From Armigeres subalbatus (lineage: Eukaryota; Arthropoda; Insecta; Diptera; Culicidae), in NCBI RefSeq assembly GCF_024139115.2, contig NC_085140.1, forward strand, positions 18,437,357-18,501,356: a DNA stretch of 64,000 nt, in the 5' to 3' direction. The translations under genes were made by a program, and so were the position numbers. The notes below the pieces were generated by a model, which worked only from the letters and a program-made list of their open reading frames with translations, was not told where the DNA came from and made no database searches. Of this stretch, positions 10,888 to 22,090 are shown piece by piece (within the stretch, counting starts at the first letter, position 1; every line of letters starts with the position of its first letter).

Positions 10888-12785
10888 TTCCGACGGGTTT
10901 ATATGATATTTCCTCATTGGGAAACCATTAGTAAAGTTGATTAAATCGTGAAAAGCTAAAATGAAGATTTGTATGAGAATTTCGCATGGGAAGTTCACAA
11001 CGCGCATTTTCGCCTACTATGCAGGACAACGTCTGCCGGGTCGACTAGTATCTCGATATAGTACAGTACACTGGAGTCGCTTTTCCGCGACTTTTTTTAT
11101 GCGGATTTTGTTATTTAAGCGGTTTTGATTCACGCGCAACGTACCCCCCGCGTAAAAACCGACTTCCGTGCACCACAAATCTAAAACTGGAAATTAATTC
11201 CTTTTTATACATGGTAAAATTATTCCTAATTCAAATTGAAACTCTCACTGTTGCTTGCGGTGACAAGTTGGCCTTCAGTCAGTTCAGCCAGTTAATAAAA
11301 GCGAGAGCTGCGCTTTGCGATATATTTTTGAAATACAATTATGCAGTTTATCGAAGTTGTTATCCAATGATTCAGATGTCGCGATATCCTAACGTTTGTA
11401 ACGGGTATCTCATTCTGGAAAATAAATAATGCAGTGGCTGGTTTCTAAATACATTTTTTTACTATAGTTTTGTACACAAAATCCACATTCCCACGGAATG
11501 GTAGTCCGAAGCACCTTCTTCCGCCGCTATTATATTCACAAGAAAATCACCTGACCGACAAAACTCATGTTTCACATGAAAACATACAGGATCCGGTACG
11601 ATCTTAATAAAAAGTTTAAAAATCTCCTTGGTATAATAGAACTTTAGGTGTTTTCTACCATTCAAATTTGTAGGGGTCGACTTTGAGCTGCGTCTCGCGC
11701 GTCGATATTAATGCTGCTGAGAGCCGTGAATAGAATTCCATTACCACATTTTCTCAGTAGACTTTCTAAGTACTCTCCTTCGTTATGCTCTAGTAAACAT
11801 GCGCTTGATTATATTAGATTTGAAGTCGACCTCTAAATTCCACCAATCGCGGAATTGAACTACCGAACATGTGGTACATTTCCCAATAAATCTCTGTGGA
11901 GGAAACTTAATAATCATGTTTTCATCGGTCCAATTGAAATGCCGAAAACTTACGCCGAACATCATCCGCCCGACACTGGTAGAGGAAGTGTATGCTCACT
12001 GCGAGTCCGGAACGTTCTACCAGCAATACACATGTTTCGCTCGGTTGTAACAAATTAACCAGAAAGTAATTGCTTTCGGTCGGCTAAGAACCACCTTGAT
12101 GAATGCCGTATGGAGAAATCTCAGAAACAATGCAGCGCCATCATTTCGACAGATCCTACTAAAGAAGCAAGCAGTAGAGGAAAAAATTACTTAGCCTAGC
12201 TTTGCAGCTCAGTAACAGACACAGATGCCGATGCCACTGAAACGATGAAGAGGCATACGATAATGGATATTAAGCTCACGAGGTGATCTTTTATGCATAG
12301 AAGGAGATCGTCCATACACTGTTAATCCCTTGAAGATTTGAATAATAATCTACGTAGTTTCGGTCAATCGTATTAAAATAATATTCACATTTTTGACAAA
12401 TCTATCGTAACCTATTAGAGCCTATAAGTATAGCATCGATTGATCGTCGCCTGTTCTAGCAAAGTTGTGATCTGCGAACATGACTCGGCAGGAAAAAAAA
12501 AGACAAAATTCCTCGTCGAATGCAACTAGTTATTTCGTTCTGTGTTGTGCGGCCGAATAATAGTTCGTTAAAATCATTGTGCTAAAAAACTGGTACGATA
12601 CCTACCGACTAAGTGGTGAACCTTCTTGTGGTTTTTGTGGAGACGCAGACTACCTTAAATAATAAGCTTTGACTTGCTGAAGATACATTGTTCCTAAAAT
12701 ATCATCTTCAAGGTGAAAATATTTGTTTCCTCCTAATTTCCCGGCGTGGCCCAACGTGCAACGGCGGGCATAGAAATGCTTTAAA
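10888..12785. other. No gene; small repeat remnant near 11.05-11.17 kb
   Basis: A patch at about 11078-11175 ('TCCGCGACTTTTTTTATGCG', 'CCCGCGTAAAAACCGAC') resembles the CGCG-plus-T-run repeats common in mosquito DNA. The rest has only short frames with no recognisable features. Confidence 0.4.
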
Positions 12786-12942
12786 TAGAATAATGCAAAT
12801 AGAATAGAATAGAATAGAAATAGAATAATAACGAAATGAAAATAATAATTGAGAAAATGCTGATAGAATACTAAGTTGAAAAGTAGGCCAAGTTCCAGTT
12901 TGAATGTAGAGCCATCGAAGAAGAAGAAGAAGAAGAAGAAGG
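12786..12942 (+). mobile_element. (TAGAA)n tract and 3' fragment of Feilai-like SINE
   Basis: A pentanucleotide TAGAA tract (about 12786-12830) is followed by the SINE 3' body 'AATGCTGATAGAATACTAAG' and 'GAATGTAGAGCCATCG', ending in six or more GAA triplets. The tRNA-like head is missing (5' truncation). Confidence 0.7.
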
Positions 12943-13093
12943 GATTCTGGAATAATTCAGGAACCGTACTAAGGATTGACCCAAAACTGGAATTCATCCG
13001 GAATCGGTGAAGAATTATGGTTATTGCAGCAGTTTTAATTTTTGAAAGCCCTTAAAAACAGACGTCAGGGACAGTTAACAAAGGTGATAGGAA

Positions 13094-13330
13094 TTAAACA
13101 TAGACTTTATTATCACGAACTAAAAACAGAAGAATTAAAGGCAATATAGACGTTTTCCTTCCTATCATGTCGATCTGCCGCATCAAACAGTTCTTCTTGC
13201 ATTTACGGCAGCGCTGTTTTTTTTCTGTTGTCCTCACGCACTTACCGTGAGTGTGTTTCGAGTGTAGATTGCAATAATGCAAAAGCAAATGGCATGCACA
13301 CGGATACCTTAGTTGCCTATTTGCGGTGGA
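13094..13330 (-). other. Cysteine-rich open frame, possible transposase tail
   Basis: The minus strand encodes a short basic frame with cysteines spaced as 'CVRTTEKKQRCRKCKKNC'; the frame remains open upstream with 'CACHLLLHYCNLHSKHTHGK'. Clustered Cys/His near a protein end can be the zinc-binding tail of a piggyBac-type transposase, but spacing alone does not establish this and no catalytic domain is visible nearby. It could be chance or an unrelated fossil. Confidence 0.25.
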
Positions 13331-14464
13331 AACGACAGAAAAGTCTAGAACGCCTAGAATGACTTATTGAGCTTGGATGCTTGACTGTTCAAGGAAAAAG
13401 GAAACGCTTTTTCATACGGTAGCAGACTGTTTGCGAAATTCCTTCCACGCGCGCAAATTCCATCACTGCACTGAGGATTTCGTTGCATCAAATGCGATGA
13501 TCGTCTAGGCCGCGTGCAAAAAAAAAAGTTAAAGGCTAATTATCACTAATGGAGGATAGTGGATGGGTACTCTGTTTTGGAGTGTCTTTCGACCTACATC
13601 AGACAGTACCTAGTTGCCGCAACGGACCATCGTCACAAAGGCCGCAGCTGTTTCTAAGCAACAACAAGAGAGCTTAGAAATTAGATAGCATGTTTGACGT
13701 AGGTTGCTATTGACCCGACAGTGCGCATTCGTAGATTGCTCTACGTGTATCTACCAGAGAGGGGTGTGTTTTGTGTGCGGCTTTAAGCGGTTAAGTAATT
13801 TGCTCAAGTTGAGTCTTTTAGCCTTTCTTCATACAATAAGGTTTACTGGAAGGATACACGTTCACTGCAAAAACGAGGATTAAGTAGAAGGTCTGGAAAT
13901 GGAGTGTCATATTGTCATATACAAGTCGATTCAGTTCGATAAATTTAGGTGTTGTCTGTCTGTGCGTATGGTTCCTGATACATGTCTGTGTTTGTGCATG
14001 GAATGAGTGTATGCAAAAAAACACCGTCCAGATTTACATGTTTAGGTTAACCAAGGAATTAATGGATTCCACAGCGTAGAAAAAAACCTGGATGCTCTGA
14101 TCTTTAATATTATTTAGTCGCAGTAGATCAATCTACTTAGTTTCTTTCCTGTATCCGTTAGTGGAGGCAAGGTGCAAAACGGTTTTATTGCATTGTTCAC
14201 TGATCTTTGTCGACCACCGCATGATAATACAAAACAAAGATTTTTAGTGGACACGACGTTTGTACGGCGCTTGCATTAGTGGGTAGGAGTACGTTCAGTA
14301 TTTCACAGACGCTTCATCTAGGAAACCGGTCCAAACAACTGATGTCCTTTATTGAAATTGGTAGTTGCAGTTATTAATGAGTTGAAACAAGCTCTCTACG
14401 TTCGACAGTTGTGGTGCTGAAGCCCATTATTCGCCATTCTGCTCGTAATTGCATGTTTATAACA
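13331..14464. other. No gene recognised
   Basis: Only short open frames without motifs. No clear repeat. Confidence 0.4.
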
Positions 14465-14494
14465 TTTGCATTTGCATTTGCATTTGCATTTGCA
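14465..14494. repeat. (TTTGCA)5 microsatellite
   Basis: Five tandem TTTGCA units contain overlapping ATTTGCAT octamers, the classical POU/Oct-factor binding word. The tract directly abuts a truncated SINE. Confidence 0.9.
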
Positions 14495-14665
14495 CGCTGA
14501 GGGTGGCTGGGTTCGATTCCCGGTGCCGGTCTAGGCAATTTTCGGATTGGAAATTGTCTCGACTTCCTTGGGCATAAAAGTATAATCGTGTTAGCCTCAT
14601 GATATACGAATGCAAAAATGGTAAACTGGCTTAGAAACCTCGCAGTTAATAACTGCCTGTTTACT
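14495..14665 (+). mobile_element. 5'-truncated copy of the 4.05-kb SINE
   Basis: Starts within the tRNA-like head at 'CGCTGAGGGTGGCTGG', keeps the B-box 'GGTTCGATTCCCGG', and runs through the body to 'AACCTCGCAGTTAATAACTG'. It matches 4110-4262 closely. The A-box region is absent, replaced by the hexanucleotide repeat. Confidence 0.8.
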
Positions 14666-15116
14666 TCTGATAAGTGCAATACTTTAATGCCAATTTTGTG
14701 TTGCTGTGTCAGTTGTTATTATGCATCAGTTCAATTCTCGTGCTTTGAATCATAGCGTCGAAACTGTATTGGTCGGTTTCTCTTAATCGAAATTTCGTAA
14801 ATAATTCAATTATTCAAAAAGCTACAAGAGTTATCATTGTTATTGACGCAGGATGCAATCATACTTTATCACACCAAAATTTTAAATCTTCGGCAAACTA
14901 TTGCAATTCGCCACATTATCAATGAGTAAGCATCGACAAAGAGAAATCAATCAATGCAGTTATGCCCCTATGATTCCTAGCGCGAGACGATTCACAGACA
15001 TGGGCTCAACTCATAATCACTCAAAATGCAATTGATGCAAACAACTATGCTGACCATTATTGGCAGTGTACCTTTGATCGTTTCTTGTTTGCATTGTTGT
15101 GCGACCGTGCGTCGTT
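14666..15116. other. AT-rich flank of RTE copy A, no gene
   Basis: No recognisable features. Its right end carries the target-site duplication of the adjacent retrotransposon. Confidence 0.5.
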
Positions 15117-15131
15117 CAGGCTGCATATCAT

Positions 15132-16652
15132 TCATTTATTTCGTTTACATCTAAACAGATAACACTGAATCAACAATACATGGTTCGAGACCGCATCTCT
15201 CCATCCTCGGATACGCCCTACGCTCGACAAGTCGTTTTGCACCTGGTCTGCCCATCTCGCTCGCTGCGCTCCACGCCGTCTCGTACCTGCCGGATCGGAA
15301 GCGAACACCATCTTTGCAGGGTTGCTGTCCGGCATTCTTTTAACATGTCCTGCCCATCGTACCCGTCCGGCTTTAGCTACCTTCTGGATACTGGGTTCGC
15401 CGTAGAGCTGGGCGAGCTCATGGTTCATTCTTCGCCGCCACACACCGTCTTCTTGCACACCGCCAAAGATGGTCCTAAGCACCCGTCTCTCGAATACGCC
15501 GAGTGCTTGCAAGTCCTCCGCGAGCATTGTCTATGTTGCATGTCCGTAGAGGACAACCGGTCTTATAAGCGTCTTGTACATGACACATTTGGTGCGGTGG
15601 CGAATCGTTTTCGACCGCAGTTTCTTCTGGAGCCCGTAGTAGGCCCGACTTCCACAGATGATGCGCCTTCGTATTTCACGACTAACGTTGTTGTCAGCCG
15701 TTAGCAAGGATCCGAGGTAGACGAATTCCTCGACCACCTCGAAGGTATCCCCGTCTATCGTAACACTGCTTCCCAGGCGGGTCCTGTCGCGCTCGGTTCC
15801 GCCCACAAGCATGTACTTTGTCTTTGACGAATTCACCACCAGTCCAACTTTTATTGCTTCACGTTTCAGGCTGGTGTACAGTTCTGCCACCTTTGCAAAT
15901 GTTCGGCCGACAATGTCCATGTCATCCGCGAAGCAAATAAATTGACTGGATCTGTTGAAAATCGTACCCCGGCTATTACACCCGGCTCTCCGCATGACAC
16001 CTTCTAGCGCAATGTTGAACAACAAGCACGAAAGTCCATCACCTTGTCTTAGTCCCCGGCGCGATTCGAACGAACTGGAGTGTTCGCCCGAAATCTTCAC
16101 ACAGTTTTGCACACCATCCACCGTTGCTTTGATCAGTCTGGTAAGCTTCCCAGGGAAGCTGTTCTCGTCCATAATTTTCCATAGCTCTATGCGATTTATA
16201 CTGTCGGATGGCGCCTTGAAATCAATTAACAGATGGTGCGTTGGAACCTAGTATTCACGGCATTTTTGAAGGATTTGCCGTACAGTAAAGATCTGGTCCG
16301 TTGTCGAGCGGCCGTCAACGAAGCCGGCTTGATAACTTCCCACGAACCCGTTCACTAATGGTGACAGACGACGGAAGATGATCTGGGATATCACTTTGTA
16401 GGCGGCATTAAGGATGGTGATTGCTCGAAATTTCTCACACTTCAGTTTGTCGCCTTTCTTGTAGATGGGGCATATAACCCCTTCCTTCCACTTCTCCGGT
16501 AGCTGTTCGGTTTCCCAGATTCTGACTATCAGTTTGTACAGGCAAGTGGTCAGCTTTTCCGGGGCCATCTTGATGAGCTCAGCTCCGATACCATCCTTAC
16601 CAGCTGCTTTATTAGTCTTTAGCTGTTGAATGGCATCCTTAACTTCCCTCAA
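15132..16652 (-). pseudogene. RTE reverse transcriptase (copy A), broken
   Basis: Would copy the element RNA at the nicked target. Motifs in order: 'KAAGKDGIGAELIKM', 'FRAITILNAAYKVISQ', 'SYQAGFVDGRSTTDQ', 'LLIDFKAPSDSIN' (motif A, its usual aromatic residue replaced), 'GLRQGDGLSCLLFNIALEG', then the catalytic 'FADDMDIVG'. The C-terminal part has the 'RRVLRTIFGG', 'WAGHVKRMPDSNP' and 'RRGAQRARWADQV' blocks usual in this clade. Two amber stops break it: one where copy C has Gln just before 'VPTHHL' (about 16246-16251), one replacing Trp in 'GHETWTML' (about 15528-15530). The C-terminus also differs from copy C after 'RGWRDA', apparently by a small deletion. Non-functional. Confidence 0.9.
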
Positions 16653-16988
16653 TGTGGGGGCTGGTTGGCTTCCATCGTCCGCTGAACTGACGTAGTCATC
16701 TCCTCCACTGCCTTGACTTTCACAGCCTGTATTCTCAGCACCATTCAGATGTTCCTCTTAGTGCTGCTTCCACCTTTCGATCACCACACGTTCGTCCGTC
16801 AAGATGCTCCCATCCTTATCCCGGCACATTTCGGCTCGCGGCACGAAGCCTTTGCGGGATGCGTTGAGCTTCTGGTAGAACTTGTGTGTTTCTTGAGAAC
16901 GGCACAGCTGTTCCATCTCCTCGCACTCCGCTTCTTCCAGGCGGTGTTTCTTTTTTTGAAAAGGCGGGTCTGCTGTCTCCGCTTTCGT

Positions 16989-18176
16989 CTATAACGTTTT
17001 ACGTTCTGCCGGGTACCTTGCTGCACTACGACCGCCCGCGCTGCGTCCTTCTCCTCCTGAATCTGTCTGCACGGTCCGTCGACTTCGTCCCACATACCCG
17101 ACGTTGTTCTCCGCTGCGTTGTTAATGGCTGCTTTAACCGTATTCCAGCAGTCCTCAAGAGGGCCCTCATCGAGGGCATCCTCTTCCGGCAACGCAGCCT
17201 CGAGATGCTGCGCGTATGCAGTGGCGACATCAGGTTGCTTCAGTCGCTCCAGGTCGTGCCGCGGCGGCCGTCGGTACGAAACATTGTTGACGACGGATAG
17301 ATTTGAGCGTAGTTTAACCATCACCAGATAGTGGTCAGAGTCGATGTTAGCGCCACGATATGTCCTGACGTCGATAATGTCGGAGAAGTGCCGTCCATCA
17401 ATCAGAACGTGGTCGATTTGTGATTCTGTCTGCAGTAGTGATCTCCAGGTGTACCGATACGGAAGGCTGTGTTGGAAGTAGGTGCTGCGAATGGCCATAT
17501 TCTTGGAGGCAGCGAAATCAATTAGTCGTAGGCCGTTTTCGTTCGTCAGCCGGTGTGCGCTGAACATCCCAATAGTCGGTCTAAACTCCTCCTCTTGGCC
17601 AACCTGAGCGTTCAAATCTCCTATGATGATTTTGACGTCGTGGCTTGGGCAGCTGTCGTACTCACGTTCCAGCTGCGCGTAGAATGCGTCCTTATCATCA
17701 TCAGTGCTTCCGGAGTGTGGGCTATGGACGTTGATTATGCTGAAGTTGAAGAACCGGCCTTTGATCCTCAACCTGCACATTCTTTCATTGATCGGCCACC
17801 ACCCGATCACGCGCCTTTGCATATCGCCCATCACTATGAAAGCTGTTCCCAGCTCGTGTGTATTGCCGCAGCTCTGATAGATGGTATGATTACCTCTAAA
17901 CGTTCGCACCATTGATCCCTTCCAACAAACCTCCTGTAGCGCTACGATGCCGAATCCACGGTCCTTGAGCACATCGGCGAGTATGCGTGTGCTCCCGATG
18001 AAGTTGAGAGATTTGCAGTTCCACGAACCGAGTTTCCAATCGCTAGTCCCTTTTCGTCGCAGTGGTCTTCGCCGATGGTTCCGGTCCGTACTCTTTTGTT
18101 GATTGTTCGTTGCGTGAGTTTTTTTGGCTGGCTTGCAGGGCCTGACACCAAACCCCCTAAATTTCCGGAGGACCAT
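16989..18176 (-). pseudogene. RTE endonuclease domain (copy A)
   Basis: A 395-codon minus-strand frame holds an exonuclease-endonuclease-phosphatase domain that nicks target DNA. Visible catalytic blocks: 'GSWNCKSLNF', 'IVALQEVCW', 'IINVHSPHSG', 'IIIGDLNAQVGQE', 'IDHVLIDGRHF' and 'DSDHYLVMVKLR', so the Asn, Glu, Asp/Asn and terminal Asp-His residues are all in place. The domain itself is uninterrupted. The frame then runs out of register in the linker ('RTVQTDSGGEG'), where it shifts relative to the RT. The domain is intact but the polyprotein is broken downstream. Confidence 0.9.
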
Positions 18177-19007
18177 TCTTCCTTATTTCCGGTGGACCAT
18201 GGTGCACAGTTTCACTTAGAGTCCCTCGCTGGCACTCGGACGATGATCAGCCGCCCCTAACATGGAGATCAGACGCTGTTGTGAGCCGGTCCTGACATGG
18301 AGAACAGACGCTCAATAAGATTTGCACCTCCGGAGAGGAGCAAACCCCCCCTTCCCTGTCAGCATACGACCATAGTTCCCACCGGGGTTGGTTACCCGAT
18401 CTTCCCTAAGGTTGCTCGTATCCCGGCCAGCACCGCGGGGAGGTAGGGATAGGAGTTGCTGGGTAAGAGGCTAAGGACCGTGAGATGGGGTCTATTTTAT
18501 TCCTTCAGGTACGCGAAGTACCAATGGTACGCTTTACCCAGCATTTGCCGTGCCAGGCTGCATATCAATCCAACGAATTTTCAAGTTTTTAATTATAATT
18601 TGATAGTTTGATTGTTTAATTTTCCATTGGTTGAAAATAAATCTGTTTCCCCAAGGCGTTACAACTTATGTAGTTAGTGTGAGGCCAGAAGACCTAATTG
18701 CACCCTATTCTAAAATGGATGAGTAGAACAGGTTGTAAAATTATTGAGATATGACAGTATTTATTTTTTAAAGACGCATGTGTACCTAGGGAAGAGCGGA
18801 AACGCAGCCCTAACGCTGCCAAGCACTTTACCAGTCTTCAAGAAGAGTCCCATTGAGCTTACCATTTCCCGGCAACGCTGCCCCAAGAAGCTGTACGACC
18901 TCGCAGTAGCGACATTCGGTTACTTCAGCCGCTCAAGGTTGTACCGAGGTGTCGATTCGAAACATTGTTGATGGATTGTTTTGGGCGCAGTTTAACCATC
19001 AACAGAT

Positions 19008-19258
19008 TTTATTCCTGTTCGAATGTGCCACTGCGACCAGACAGAACACTCTAACTTTCACTTACTCAGTGACTGAGTAAAATTGTATTGCCCTCTCTTT
19101 TTTTCCCACGGAAATTTTACTCAGTTTTCGTTGAAAGCAGGACTACTCATAGCTATGAGTAGTCCCGCTTTTGGCGGAAACTGAGTAAAATTTCCGTGAG
19201 AAGAAAAGAGAGGGCAATATAATTTTACTCAGTCACTGAGTAAGTGAAAGTTAGCGTG
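19008..19258. mobile_element. Palindromic MITE inserted in the RTE fossil
   Basis: About 95-bp arms ('CTAACTTTCACTTACTCAG', 'TTTTACTCAGTTT') fold around 'CTCATAGCTATGAG' near 19150. The flanks repeat 'AACCATCAACAGAT' (18994-19007 and 19259-19272). This 14-bp direct repeat is long for a cut-and-paste DNA element but typical of a non-LTR event, so the insert may have arrived by retrotransposition with extra sequence at 19008-19044. Confidence 0.75.
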
Positions 19259-19473
19259 AACCATCAACAGATAGTTCACAGAGTCTATCTTATGTCATTA
19301 TCGTTTTTGAGGTGTTAGCTACACCGTTTAGTGCATCATCTAGCACGGCAAAAACGAACGTGCAAGAAATACACTACACTGCACGCAAAAAAAAAGCGTT
19401 CATGAATTCGTGAACTAACGAGTTCACGGTGTATTTTTTCGTTACCAACAATCACGGATTCGGGAATACAGTC

Positions 19474-20278
19474 CCCGACTAGAAGGTCATATCAAAATTA
19501 TATCATCCTATGCTATTATGTTATACTAAATTTTTATAACAAAATTTGTTAGAAACATGGTACAGGATGTTGTTAAAATATCTAAATTTCTATCAAAAAC
19601 TACACTACTGGAAACAAAAAATTATCAAATTTAGTTACAATTTTACACCCGATTCTTTTTTTACACGGGGGATGCGTTCCGTGTAAAAAAAGTTTCCAGT
19701 TCAAAATTCGAAAATCCGTGTAAAAAAAGTTTTATGATCTCTCGACGAATCATGCAAAATGGAGCAACTTTGCAAAAATTTTGTATGGGATTTTTTTTAC
19801 ACGGCCGTGTAAAAAAAATCCGTGTAAAAATAGAATCGTGTGTATTAAAAAAATAACATATTTTGTTAAAAATTTATAACAGAATCCGATACAAAATATA
19901 TTGTTTCTGTGCAGTTGGAAATTTTACAGGTCGTGATGGGTTTCGAGATTGTGATAAACAATCATAATTTTTTGTTTTCGTCTGAACAAGAATATTTTTC
20001 GAAAACATGAAATTAACAACATAACAAATGAGGCAATTACCTTTTCAAATTATATCAGCTTTGTGATATCTATGGCTGGGAGACTTTGCTACATCTATTT
20101 TAATTGCCTACTGTTGGGCAATTCGGTGTTAAGCATTTTTCAAATCATATTATGATATAATCCTATTACAACATTTGAAAGATAATGGCTACTGAGAACA
20201 AAATTGTATCAAAATAAGTTATACATATCACAATATGTTAAAATTGCGTTCAATTTTTGTTATGCTGTTCTAGTCGGG
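19474..20278. mobile_element. Third-level nested element, CCCGACTAG ends
   Basis: Starts 'CCCGACTAGAAGGTCATA' and ends 'CTGTTCTAGTCGGG'. AT-rich interior. It interrupts the palindromic element above: the left host arm stops at 'GGAATACAGTC' and the right arm resumes at 'TCACGTTTTC'. Same family as 10063-10887. Confidence 0.8.
19646..19848. mobile_element. Fourth-level nested MITE, CGATTCTTTTTTTACACGG ends
   Basis: About 200 bp with inverted ends ('CCGATTCTTTTTTTACACGG' versus the complement of 'CCGTGTAAAAATAGAATCG'). Several internal TTTTTTTACACGG copies occur in both orientations. It lies wholly inside the CCCGACTAG element. Confidence 0.65.
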
Positions 20279-20652
20279 TCACGTTTTCAGGAACGTTCTG
20301 GAAAACGTGACTGGTGTTCCCGAATCCGTGATTGGTGTTCACGAAAAAATACACCGTGAACTCGTTAGTTCACGAATTCAAGAACGCTTTTTTTTTGCGT
20401 GTGGTGTAGTACCGAAGTACGAAAATCAAAGACGTACATTTTCGGTGCAAAAGGGTAGCACGTGTGTAACTACACCGCGAAAATGAACACGACTTTAGTG
20501 CCAGAACCTGACATCGATAGTGTCGAGTGAGCACCGTCCACACAAACAGAACGGGGTCGATTTGTGCTTTGGTGATCTCTATGTGATGGTGCCGATATGT
20601 AAGGTTTTGTTGGAAGTGGTGCAGCGAATGACACAGCAGTGAAATAACAGTT

Positions 20653-22088
20653 TATGTTATTTCTATAAAATACAGTTGAAAAGTTTCGGCTACTTATACT
20701 TATATGATATGTAGTTTATTTTGAATTGTTTTCTGAAATGATTGAATCCTTCGTGTCAGGTGGCGTTACCTAGTACTTACGTATCGTAAGACGTTTTTCC
20801 GAATATGCTGTTATAAAAACCGCGCACGACGAGAACTCTTGTGCTACAACCAGACACCACAGGCAATGTAACACCATTACCAAACTGTCCGTACAAGGAA
20901 ATGCATTCGCGCATTCAAATCAACTACAGATCCAGCTTGTAAGTGAGCAGTGCAACCTTAGACACTGTTTTTTCTTCTATTTTCACCCGTTGGGTTTCTG
21001 TCCATTTCGATGCAAAAACTGGCTGGGTTAGCCAGGCACCGGCACACTCGACTGCTCAGCCGCTTAGAAGAACTATTCGATGCGTTGCATAATCGTGACC
21101 CACTTTTGCCTTCTCGCTGCGAACAAATGTGATCCAAATCTAGAGGCTCGTCGGCATCGGCGTCGTTGGCGCCGCAGTTCGTCCCTCCGTTCGAGCTTAA
21201 TACCTACTAAATCAGCAAACGGGCTGGAGACTTTCGTTTTTTCGCCTCATACTTTGTTTTGCACCAACTGCCTATTACCATGGTACTGACTGCAGTGAAT
21301 GCGAGTGCAAAACGGAAAATCAAACCGGGTCGCAGTGAGACGAAATTGTTGATAAAAGTTGTTATTTCAGACGATTTTTGAGTTGAATTTATTTGAGCTT
21401 ACTGAATTTACTAAGCTCTTGAAACAGTTTCTTATTCTAGGTGCTTATTCATTGGCAGTCATTGTCACTTAAATATTATCACTCATGGAAACTTACACTC
21501 GTTTTAAAGCCTGAATTAAAATTGCTAAGGTAAGTTTGAACAAATGACATGCAAATAATATTTCATGTAAAAAAAATATCTCAGTGCTCACCAGAACTTT
21601 CTAACACTCATGGGCTGGTCACTCGTAAATTTTCTTATTTGCATCAACCAACACTCATTGGTACTTAAGAAAGCAATCATTGGAACTCACAGACCGCTAG
21701 GCTGCCTTCATCCAAAAATAGTATAATCATACATTATACCAACAATATCGTCCACAGATCTATTAATTTGCTTTATCTAGTAAATTTGTTTTATCGGTGA
21801 TATTGATCACCCTATTGACTAATTTAGATCAGAGCATAGAATACTAATGCTAATAGAATACTAAGTTGAAAAGCAGGCCAAGTTCTAGTTGGAATGTAGA
21901 GCCAAAGAAGAGGAAAAAGAATGAATAATGGGTTATTTAATAATAATTCATTAATCATAATCATACCAAAAATACGGTTTAATCATTATTCACTGATCGT
22001 TAATCATAAAATTTTAAATTTAATCATTAATCACTAATCATATTCCTAATTTATTATAGTTTTGGATTTATTAATTATTTATCAATCC
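20653..22088. other. No gene recognised; SINE 3' scrap at 21846-21915
   Basis: A 5'-truncated Feilai-like tail ('AATGCTAATAGAATACTAAG', 'GGAATGTAGAGCC', then AAGAAGAGG) lies at about 21846-21915. A donor-like 'CTTGTAAGTGAG' at about 20938 is unsupported by any coding frame. The rest is AT-rich. Confidence 0.45.
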
Positions 22089-22090
22089 TA

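Larger units (their letters stand above)
15131..18553 (-). mobile_element. RTE-clade non-LTR retrotransposon, copy A, with 14-bp TSD
   Basis: A 3.42-kb minus-strand element is flanked by the 14-bp direct repeat 'CAGGCTGCATATCA' (15117-15130 and 18554-18567). This defines both ends. The order on the minus strand is 5'UTR (18553-18177), endonuclease, linker, reverse transcriptase, short 3'UTR and an AAATAAATGAA-type tail at 15131. One ORF region with endonuclease then RT and no gag-like ORF is typical of the RTE clade (JAM1-like in Aedes; tentative). At least two TAG codons interrupt the RT. Copies B and C at 32.2-36.5 kb are close relatives; C stops 43 bp short of A's 5' end. Confidence 0.9.
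19382..20401. mobile_element. Second-level nested element, CACGCAAAAAAAAAGCG ends
   Basis: Terminal inverted repeats of about 75-90 bp: 'CACGCAAAAAAAAAGCGTTC', 'GAATTCGTGAACTAACGAG', 'TTCACGGTGTATTTTTTCG' and 'AATCACGGATTCGGGAA' occur in both arms in opposite orientation. Without the inner insert the element would be only about 215 bp and essentially palindromic. Confidence 0.85.
19308..20498. mobile_element. Outermost nested DNA element (GGTGTAGTTACAC-like ends)
   Basis: The left end 'GAGGTGTTAGCTACACCG' and the right end 'GTGTAACTACACCGCG' form a diverged inverted repeat and interrupt the RTE fossil. The boundaries are approximate. The next element sits inside it. Confidence 0.5.
18810..20652 (-). 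mobile_element. Older RTE fossil split by nested insertions
   Basis: Segments at about 18830-19007, 19259-19307 and 20505-20652 align in order with the linker/endonuclease part of copy A (about 17125-17500). Shared landmarks include 'CGAAACATTGTTGA', 'GCAGTTTAACCATCA', 'GGTCGATTTGTG' and 'GTTGGAAGT'. It is far more diverged than copies A-C, so it is an older insertion. The gaps are the insertions listed next. Confidence 0.75.

Noticed and set aside
14374..14679. Minus-strand frame with Ala-Asn repeats
   Set aside because: Comes from the TTTGCA microsatellite and SINE sequence.
15099..15704. A 201-codon plus-strand open frame
   Set aside because: Antisense shadow of the RTE reverse transcriptase; the minus strand carries the recognisable motifs. 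The same applies to plus-strand frames at 33197-33736 and 34745-35368.
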